Part shown: piece by piece, positions 52,871-60,000 of the stretch
Numbering within the stretch: position 1 is the stretch's first letter
Layout: every line of letters begins with the position of its first letter
Source of the DNA: Symsagittifera roscoffensis
Lineage: Eukaryota; Xenacoelomorpha; Acoela; Convolutidae
Assembly (NCBI RefSeq): GCF_963678635.1
Contig: NC_087067.1
Span: 38,140,686-38,200,685 of the forward strand
Direction: 5' to 3'
DNA: 60,000 bases
Notes under the pieces: model-generated
Database searches by the model: none
What the model was told of the DNA's origin: nothing
The model's input: the letters and a program-made list of their open reading frames with translations, nothing else
Made by a program: the position numbers and the translations under genes

Positions 52871-53435
52871 GATGCATTCTAATAGCCTCTCTTGTTTCTT
52901 TAGTAATAAATCATTATGCTATAAGTCTCAGCTGTGATAATAAAATTATTGCCCAAAGCTATAGATGGAACAATAGCTAGAAAAGATTATTATTTTTAAA
53001 ATTATGGATAGTTAAATTTAAATATTGTAAAAATTGAAGGAACAAGTAGTTTTGACCCATCCCTTTTAGAACTTAAGACAGTTTTATATTTGAAGAACAC
53101 TATTTGCCTGTAGTCGACGTCTAGATTGCGATTTGATTTGTTCATCTTTTGTCTCTCAGAGCATTGAGTCTTCAATTCCTCTAGATCCGTGTTGCTGTTT
53201 TCCTTTTTTCCCGGATTTTATTAAAGTTCTCAGATCAAAACTCAATAAATTTATAAAATTAACCAGAAACATAAAAGAAATAATTGAAATTATTTAGGAA
53301 AATGTCAGGTTATTGTGATAATTGAATGCCCAATGAAAGGCTTAATTCCAAGCTGAACGTGCAGTGTTCAGAAACGTCATGTTGGTTGGCTATATTTTAG
53401 GTATTTTTAGCCTTTTCATTACACAAATACCATGC

Positions 53436-53880
53436 TTACACATGAAAGCTCGCTAGTTGTTTTTCAACGGATTCACGGCAGTCTTTTAAATTAGCTCTGA
53501 CGCTTAGCCCATAGTGTATCAGTGTGCAATTTTGTACCTCTTCATTCACATTTTTAGCAGCAGCTCGTGCGAATATCAATGGGCCACATAGCACATGAAC
53601 TCCCATTGAGTTACGTTGATCAAACATTCAAGGCTCACTTTTTACCTAGTTTTTACCAGCCCTAATAACAAGTAGGGCGGAGTTGATAGTGGCGTCTGCA
53701 TCTCGTTCTGGTGGGTCATCAAACCCTATTGAGTCAATCAGAGATATAGAAGTCTCCCTGTTGCCTACTTGCATACTTGGGTCTCTACCGAATCATGGAA
53801 GAGTTTGGAGTTGTGGGCTTTGTCTGAAACCACGGTGTGCGACTGAACACGTTTACATCAGGCAACGGAAATTTTCGAAG
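53436..53880 (-). pseudogene. GTPase fragment, copy R2
   Basis: The minus strand reads 'ISLIDSIGFDDPPERDADAT' (G3 motif intact) followed, in another frame, by a 63-codon stretch starting MFDQRNSMGVHVL and containing 'GPLIFARAAA' and 'CRESVEKQLASF'. Stops interrupt the part before G3. The plus-strand frame over the same place is a shadow. Confidence 0.5.
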
Positions 53881-54445
53881 TTAACTGACAGCGACAAGTG
53901 CTCTCCTGTAGACTCTCTTGTCTCCTCACTAATGAATCTTAATGCTATAAGTCTCACCTCACCGTAGATCGTCAAATTTCTTGAAGAAAGCTAAGTTAAA
54001 ACAATAGTTAAAGTAGAACAATCTTTTACTTACTGGATAGTTAGTTTTGAAGGTTATAAGAAATGAATGAACAACAGTTTTAAACCCCAGAAGGTATGGC
54101 GTCAATACCCTGTTTTTACATTTAAATTAACACTTCATTTACCTGTAGTTCGCCTGTGGTTTCTCATCGGTTTGTCCAGGTTTTGTCTCTCTGGGTGTTG
54201 GGCGTTCAGTTCGTCTAGATCCGTATTGCAGGTTTTCTCGCATTTTATTAAAATTCTATCTCAACACAATAAATTCATAAGAATAACTAGAAACAAAAAG
54301 TATCTAAAATTAGTGAAGAAGATGTTAGGTAATAATGATAATCCAGCGCACTATGAAAGGCTCAATAATAAGCTCAAGGTGCATTTCAAAAAGAAATTAA
54401 GTGAATACGTTTGATTGCCAAACACCATTTTCTGCTTATTGGGCT

Positions 54446-55010
54446 TTATTGTAGATAATATTTTGGCCTTTGTAGGAGCTGTGGGTACTTCTTCATTTCA
54501 CGCAAAACTGGTTTGCTGCGCCGATTACTTTCGTCAGAGCATAAGCTTCGTTGTGATTGATGCAAGTTGACAATAAGAGTTGTTCCATAACTCTCTAGTT
54601 TGTTATCAACGGATTCACGGGAGTATTTCATATTATCTCTGATACCTAGCCTTTGCTTTATCACTCTGAAATTCTGTTTTTCTTCGAGCATTAAATTAGC
54701 TGCAGCTCTAGCGAATGTCAACTGGCCACATAGCATAGGAACTCCCATTGAGTTACCTTCATCAAACAATCAAGGAACATATTTGGAAACATTTTTTACC
54801 ATCCCTAAAAACAAGTAGGTCCGAGTTGATAGTGGCGTCTGGGGAATCATCAAACCCTATTGTTTCAATCAGAGATATAGGAGTCTCACTGCTGCCATTG
54901 AAGAACTTATTTCCCAAGGTGGTAGTTCCCATGCATCCTTGGGCCTCTGCGAAAACGGGGAAGAGTTTGCCATTGTTGGCATTGTCTGAAACATCGTTGT
55001 GCAGCTGAAC
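54446..55010 (-). pseudogene. GTPase fragment, copy R3
   Basis: The minus strand is open through 'GKLFPVFAEAQGCMG' and 'SETPISLIETIGFDD' (G3), then changes frame to a 107-codon stretch starting MFDEGNSMGVPML with 'CGQLTFARAAA' and 'LIVNLHQSQRSLC'. This longer version shows that the two blocks seen in other copies belong together. No P-loop is seen. Confidence 0.5.
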
Positions 55011-55254
55011 TTCTTTAAATCAGGCTACGGAGTTTTTTTAGAACTTTTTTGACGATGCAAAAAACCATAAGGTATTTTTTACTTGTGTACAAATTTTCTA
55101 GTGTTTTTTTCAATATGTGTGGAAATATTAACCAAGTTTTTCAACATATGTGCAAATTTTGGGCGCTAATTAGGTTGTATTCTAATTGTTTTTCAACGTT
55201 TTCCCCTGAACTTCTCATCTATTCTCATAATCAAAAAGAAATTGAAGGAATTAA

Positions 55255-55512
55255 CTAATTACAAAAAACGAAATAAACATCAAACATCAATTGTTTACAA
55301 AAATGTTCAATAAAAGAGCTATCAAGCAGCAGAAAGTTCTGGAGGTTTTCAATAGAACGCAGAGCTGAACGAGGTTGTTGTGGAGCTGGAGACGTCATTG
55401 TTTCTGAGAAGCCCTCATCTTCATCTAATGTGATGGTGTTTTTTGGCTGATCCTGCTTCCTCCCAAGGAAAGAGGATGTCTTCGACTGATTGAGCCACAT
55501 ATCTAGAGTCAA
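55255..55512 (-). CDS. Conserved 85-aa frame, unknown; possibly a transposase C-terminus
   Basis: Minus-strand ATG frame: LDMWLNQSKTSSFLGRKQ, an acidic patch (TLDEDEGF), then a helix 'RSALRSIENLQNFLL'. The 'AL..l..l..fL' ending after an acidic linker is reminiscent of Tigger/pogo transposase tails, but the match is too short to assign. The copy at 57299-57556 differs at only three residues. Confidence 0.3.
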   Translation of the reverse strand: MTLDMWLNQSKTSSFLGRKQDQPKNTITLDEDEGFSETMTSPAPQQPRSALRSIENLQNFLLLDSSFIEHFCKQLMFDVYFVFCN

Positions 55513-55792
55513 GAGTGTCGATTTAGTTCATTCCCACATGCTCAGCCACTTCCTCCATTTGCATTTCTCCAAAATGGTTCTCCTTCATGGATACTTGCGT
55601 TATATGATGTTCGTTGCATTGGGATGTCCATTCGTGCCAGAAAAACTCCAGAGACTGTTTCATGCACTTGTAATTGTACTAGATCAAGCGAAAATTCTAC
55701 CGAGAACATAAGGTTGCTGTGTTGCACTAAGATTATTTTGAGCAATAAATTGAGTAAACAGTACTGAGTAAAAAGATAGATTGATGTACAGT

Positions 55793-55948
55793 TGAGAGAG
55801 GAGGTAGTTGACGGTAGTTAAGTTCAAATTAAAGTATTTAGAGCTGAGAGAGGAGGTATTTGACGGTAGTTCAGTTGAAATTAAAGTATTTAGAGCTGAG
55901 AGAGGTTGTATTTGACGGTAGATAATTTGAAATTAAAATGACTTTTAG
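55793..55948. repeat. 52-bp tandem repeat, three copies
   Basis: 'tgagagaggaggta.ttgacgg' starts at 55793, 55845 and 55897. The third unit has diverged ('aggttgt'). The same array is in the duplicated block at 57837. Confidence 0.88.
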
Positions 55949-56641
55949 TTAAGAGTGAGGGATACCTTCAACTTCAATTCTGATTGGTTAAACCCACAGA
56001 TTCGAGTTGAACGAGCTGTGGCTACATCTTCCTCATTTCACGCCCTCATGTCACGCAAAACTATTTTCCTGCGCTATTTAGTTTTGAAAAAGCAATAATT
56101 TTGTTGCAATTGATGCAAGCTGTTTATAAGAGTTGCTCCAAAAACAATCTTATTATTTTTGAACTCATTCAACACAAATTGCGATTTGATTTGTTCATCT
56201 TTTGTCTCTCAGAGCATTGAGTCTTCAATTCCTCTAGATCCGTGTTGCTGTTTTCCTTTTTTCCGGATTTTATTAAAGTTCTCAGATCAAAACTCAATAA
56301 ATTTACAAAGTTAACCAGAAACATAAAAGAAATAATTGAAATGATTTAGGAAAATGTCAGGTTATTGTGATAATTGAATGCCCAATGAAAGACTCAATTG
56401 CAAGCTCAAGGTGCAGTGTTCACAAACTTCATGTTGGTTGGGCTATATTTTAATAATTTTTAGCCTTTGAACGAGCTATTCGTACTTCTTTCTCATTTCA
56501 CGCAAAATCGATTTGCTGCGCCAATTACTTTCAACAAAGCCTAGGCTCCGTTGCGATTGATGCGAGCTGAAAGTTTGAGTTGCTCCAAAAACGACCTCAT
56601 CAATCGCAAATCATGTAATTTTCTTCTCACAATTACCATGC

Positions 56642-57050
56642 TTACTCATGAAAGCTCGCTAGTTGTTTTTCAACGGATTCACGACAGTCTTTTAGATTAG
56701 CTCTGACGCTTAGCCCATAGTGTATCAGTTTGAAGTTTTCTACCTCTTCATCTTCATATTTAGCAGCAGCTCGTGCGAATATCAATGGGCCACATAGCAC
56801 ATGAACTCCCATTGAGTTACGTTGATCAAACATTCAAGGCTCACTTTTTTTACCTAGTTTTTACCATCCCTAATAACAAGTAGGGCCGAGTTGATAGTGG
56901 TGTCTGAATCTCGTTCTGGTGGGTCATCAAACCCTATTGAGTCGATCAGAGATATAGAAGTCTCCCTGTTGCCTACTTGCACACTTGGGTCTCTACCGAA
57001 TCATGGAAGAGTTTGGAGTTGTGGGCTTTGTCTGAAACATCGTTGTGCAG
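56642..57050 (-). pseudogene. GTPase fragment, copy R4 (chimeric)
   Basis: The minus-strand G3 region and the block starting MFDQRNSMGVHVL match copy R2. To the right of ~57035 the sequence switches to R3 type ('gaaacatcgttgtgcagctg' instead of R2's 'gaaaccacggtgtgcgactg'). The switch falls within 'gtctgaaac' at 57029-57037, so this copy was formed by recombination between two others. Confidence 0.55.
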
Positions 57051-57298
57051 CTGAACTTCTTTACATCAGGCTACGGAGTTTTTTTAAACTTTTTGACGAT
57101 GCAAAAAACCATAAGGTCTTTTTTACTTGTGTACAAATTTTCTAGTGTTTTTTTCAATATGTGTGCAAATATTAACCAAGTTTTTCAACATATGTGCAAA
57201 TTTTGGGCGCTAATTAGGTTGTATTCTAATTGTTTTTCAATGTTTTACCCTGAACTTCTCATATATTCTCATAATTAAAAAGAAACTGAGGGAATTAA

Positions 57299-57556
57299 CT
57301 AATTACAAAAAACGAAATAAACATCAAACATCAATTGTTTACAAAAATGTTCAATAAAAGAGCTATCAAGCAGCAGAAAGTTCTGGAAGTTTTCAATAGA
57401 ACGCAGAGCTGAACGAAGTTGTTGTGGAGCTGGAGACGTCATTGTTTCTGAGAAGCCCTCATCTTCATCTAATGTGATGGTGTATTTTGGCTGATCCTGC
57501 TTCCTCCCAAGGAAAGAGGATGTCTTCGACTGATTGAGCCACATATCTAGAGTCAA
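57299..57556 (-). CDS. Duplicate of the conserved 85-aa frame
   Basis: Same frame as 55255-55512 with three substitutions (N/Y, P/L, L/F) and no stop. All three alter the protein, which does not argue for selection on it. Confidence 0.28.
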   Translation of the reverse strand: MTLDMWLNQSKTSSFLGRKQDQPKYTITLDEDEGFSETMTSPAPQQLRSALRSIENFQNFLLLDSSFIEHFCKQLMFDVYFVFCN

Positions 57557-57836
57557 GAGTGTCGATTTAGTTCATTCCCACATGCTCAGCCACTTCCTCC
57601 ATTTGCATTTCTCCAAAATGGTTCTCCTTCATGGATACTTGCGTTATATGATGTTCGTTGCATTGGGATGTCCATTCGTGTCAGAAAAACTCCAGAGACT
57701 GTTTCATGCTCTTGTAATTGTACTAGATCAAGCGAAAATTCTACCGAGAACATAAGGTTGCTGTGTTGCACTAAGATTATTTTGAGCAATAAATTGAGTA
57801 AACAGTACTGAGTAAAAAGATAGATTGATGTACAGT

Positions 57837-57992
57837 TGAGAGAGGAGGTAGTTGACGGTAGTTAAGTTCAAATTAAAGTATTTAGAGCTGAGAGAGGAGG
57901 TATTTGACGGTAGTTCAGTTGAAATTAAAGTATTTAGAGCTGAGAGAGGATGTATTTGACGGTAGATAATTTGAAATTAAAATGACTTATAG
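57837..57992. repeat. 52-bp tandem repeat, duplicated array
   Basis: This is the 2044-bp-offset copy of the array at 55793, three units, with small differences in the third. Confidence 0.88.
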
Positions 57993-58659
57993 TTAAGAGT
58001 GAGGGGTACCTTCAACTTCAATTCTGATTGGTTAAACCCACAGATTCGAGTTGAACGAGCTGTGGCTACATCTTCCTCATTTCACGCCCTCCTGTCACGC
58101 AAAACTATTTTCCTGCGCTATTTAGTTTTGAAAAAGCATTAATTTTGTTGCGATTGATGCAAGCTGACTATAAGAGTTGCTCCAAAAACAATCTCATTAC
58201 TTTTGAACTCATTCAACACAAATTGCGATTTGATTTGTTCATCTTTTGTCTCTCAGAGCATTGAGTCTTCAATTCCTCTAGATCCGTGTTGCTGTTTTCC
58301 TTTTTTCCGGATTTTATTAAAGTTCTCAGATCAAATTTCAATAAATTTACAAAGTTAACCAGAAACATAAAAGAAATAATTGAAATTATTTAGGAAAATG
58401 TCAGGTTATTGTGATAATTGAATGCCCAATGAAAGACTCAATTCCAAGCTCAAGGTGCAGTGTTCACAAACTTCATGTTGGTTGGGCTATATTTTAATAA
58501 TTTTTAGCCTTTGAACGAGCTATTTGTACTTCTTTCTCATTTCACGCAAAATCGATTTGCTGCGCCAATTACTTTCAACAAAGCCTAGGCTCCGTTGCGA
58601 TTGATGCGAGCTGAAAGTTGGAGTTGCTCCAAAAACGACCTCATCAATCGCAAATCATG

Positions 58660-59110
58660 TAATTTTCATCTCACAGTTACCATGCTTACTCATGAAAGCT
58701 CGCTAGTTGTTTTTCAACGGATTCACGACAGTCTTTAGATAAGCTCTGACGCTTAGCCCATAGTGTATCAGTTTGAAGTTTTCTACCTCTTCATCTTCAT
58801 ATTTAGCAGCAGCTCGTGCGAATATCAATGGGCCACATAGCACATGAACTCCCATTGAGTTACGTTGATCAAACATTCAAGGCTCACTTTTTTACCTTCT
58901 TTTTACCATCCCTAATAACAAGTAGGGCCGAGTTGATAGTGGCGTCTGCATCTCGTTCTGGTGGGTCATCAAACTCTATTGAGTCGATCAGAGATATAGA
59001 AGTCTCCCTGTTGCCTACTTGCACACTTGGGTCTCTACCGAATCATGGAAGAGTTTGGAGATGTGGGCTTTGTCTGAAACCACGGTGTGCAACTGAACAC
59101 GTTTACATCA
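58660..59110 (-). pseudogene. GTPase fragment, copy R5
   Basis: R2-type copy: the minus strand keeps 'ISLID/E.I.FDD' (with a substitution before the Gly-Phe in 'aaactctattgag') and the 'GPLIFARAAA' block, but a single-base loss near 58735 breaks the latter frame. Confidence 0.5.
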
Positions 59111-59683
59111 TGCAACGGAGTTTTTCGAAGTTAACTGACAGCGACAAGTTCTCTCGTGTAGACTCTCTTGTGTCCTCAGTAATGAATCTCAATGCTATAA
59201 GTCTCGTCGTAGATCGTCAAATTTCTTGACAAAAGCTAAGTTGAAACAATACATAAAGAAGAACAATCTTTCACTTACTGGATAGTTAATTTTGAAGGTT
59301 ATAAGAAATGTATGAACAACAGTTTTAAACCCCAGAAGGTATGGCGTCAATACCCATTTTTTACCTTTAAATTAACACTTCATTTGCCTGTGGTTTCTCA
59401 TCGGTTTGTCCTGGTTGCGTCTCTCTGGGTATTGGGTGTTCAGTTCGTCAAGATCCGTATTGCGGGTTTTTTTTCTCGCATTTTATAAAAATTCTATCTC
59501 AACTTATTAAATTCATAAGAATAACTAGAAACAAAAAGTATCTAAAATTTGTGAAGAATTTATTAGGTAATAATGAGAATTCTGCGCACTATGAAAGGCT
59601 CAATAATAAGCTCAAGGTGCAATTCAAAAAGAAATTAAGTGAATATGTTTGCTTGCCAAACACCATTTTCTGCTTATTGAGCT

Positions 59684-60000
59684 TTATTGTAGATAATATT
59701 TGGGCCTTTGTAGAAGCTGTGGGTTCTTCTTCCTCATTTCACGCAAAACTGGTTTGCTGCGCCGATTAATTCCGTTAGAGCATAAGCTTCGTTGTGATTG
59801 ATGCAAGTTGACAATAAGAGTTGTTCCATAACTCTCTAGTTCTTTATCAACGGATTCAAAGGAGTATTTCATATTATCTCTGATACCTGGCCTTTGTTTT
59901 ATCACTCTGAAATTCTGTTCTTCTTCGAGCATTGAATTAGCAGCAGCTCTAGCAAATGTCAACTGGCCAGATAGCATAGGAACTCCCATTTAGTTACCTT
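59684..60000 (-). pseudogene. GTPase fragment, copy R6 (cut by window end)
   Basis: R3-type copy: the minus strand is open for 101 codons from MGVPMLSGQLTFARAAA to 'LIVNLHQSQRSLC' and beyond. The G3 part would lie past the end of the window. Confidence 0.45.

Larger units (their letters stand above)
55030..57030. repeat. Segmental duplication, blocks C and A'
   Basis: This block is repeated at 57079-59075 with an offset of 2043-2044 bp and very few differences ('gacgatgcaaaaaaccataagg' at ~55050 and ~57095; 'acaaaaaacgaaataaaca' at 55261 and 57305). The A' part (from ~56180) also matches 53128-53880, offset 3053. Confidence 0.88.
57079..59075. repeat. Segmental duplication, blocks C' and A''
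   Basis: Second copy of 55030-57030. Almost identical, including the 52-bp repeat and the 85-codon minus frame, so the duplication is recent. It is followed by a block (59190 to the window end) that matches 53940-54770, offset about 5249 bp. Confidence 0.88.

Noticed and set aside
55793-55948. 'gaggtagttga' resembling a let-7 seed
   Set aside because: It is part of a 52-bp tandem repeat, without a precursor hairpin, and the match ends after the seed.
53683-59229. Plus-strand frames over the GTPase copies
   Set aside because: They are shadows; the family motifs (G3, 'ARAAA') are on the minus strand.

Overview
The window is animal nuclear DNA: spliced, metazoan-type genes sit in AT-rich, T-rich, repeat-laden non-coding sequence. 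I cannot name the phylum; an invertebrate is likely. Two host genes are recognisable: the C-terminal half of a class I myosin heavy chain (+ strand, ten exons with GT..AG borders, 14863-40277, 5' part outside the window) and an intronless SAMHD1-like dNTP triphosphohydrolase (+ strand, 48645-50381) that lacks the N-terminal SAM domain.

Layout. 1-13860: about 19 copies of a ~735-bp satellite, including three copies of a 1470-bp higher-order dimer (8832-13241); 13861-14850 is its decayed edge, which still shows a shorter ancestral monomer. This array probably lies in a myosin intron. 14863-16008: three exons encoding the end of the motor. 16557-35030: an 18,474-bp LTR retroelement in the same orientation as the gene, between the last motor exon and the first IQ exon. 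35559-40277: IQ and TH1 tail exons, with a possible alternative last exon to 40897. 40898-48644: non-coding, with a 72-bp-arm foldback, a ~1.35-kb tandem duplication, a dispersed hairpin motif and a GC-rich structured patch. 50864-51304: a hAT-type miniature element. 52300-60000: segmentally duplicated fragments of an AIG1/GIMAP-like GTPase family, minus strand.

The retroelement is the main discovery. It has 410-bp LTRs that differ at only 3 positions, a 4-bp target duplication (TTAG), a candidate primer-binding site, and a Ty3/gypsy-type Gag capsid, aspartic protease, RT, RNase H and DD35E integrase. It also carries a split envelope-like glycoprotein gene and several proteins I cannot assign: two ORFs before gag, two tiny membrane ORFs, a Pro/Ser/Thr-rich ORF with no ATG, and a ~600-codon region after env. 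Neighbouring ORFs overlap or nearly touch, twice as ATGA, and the frame changes repeatedly. Some changes look like simple decay (a 5-bp duplication, a TA repeat, a T run); others may be translational coupling. Nearby host ORFs are intact, so poor sequence quality is not the obvious cause.

How the parts relate: the insertion's poly(A) signals lie in sense orientation inside a myosin intron and could cut off the IQ and tail exons. A SAMHD1 homologue, a family known for limiting dNTP supply to reverse transcription, lies about 13.6 kb downstream; the proximity may be chance.
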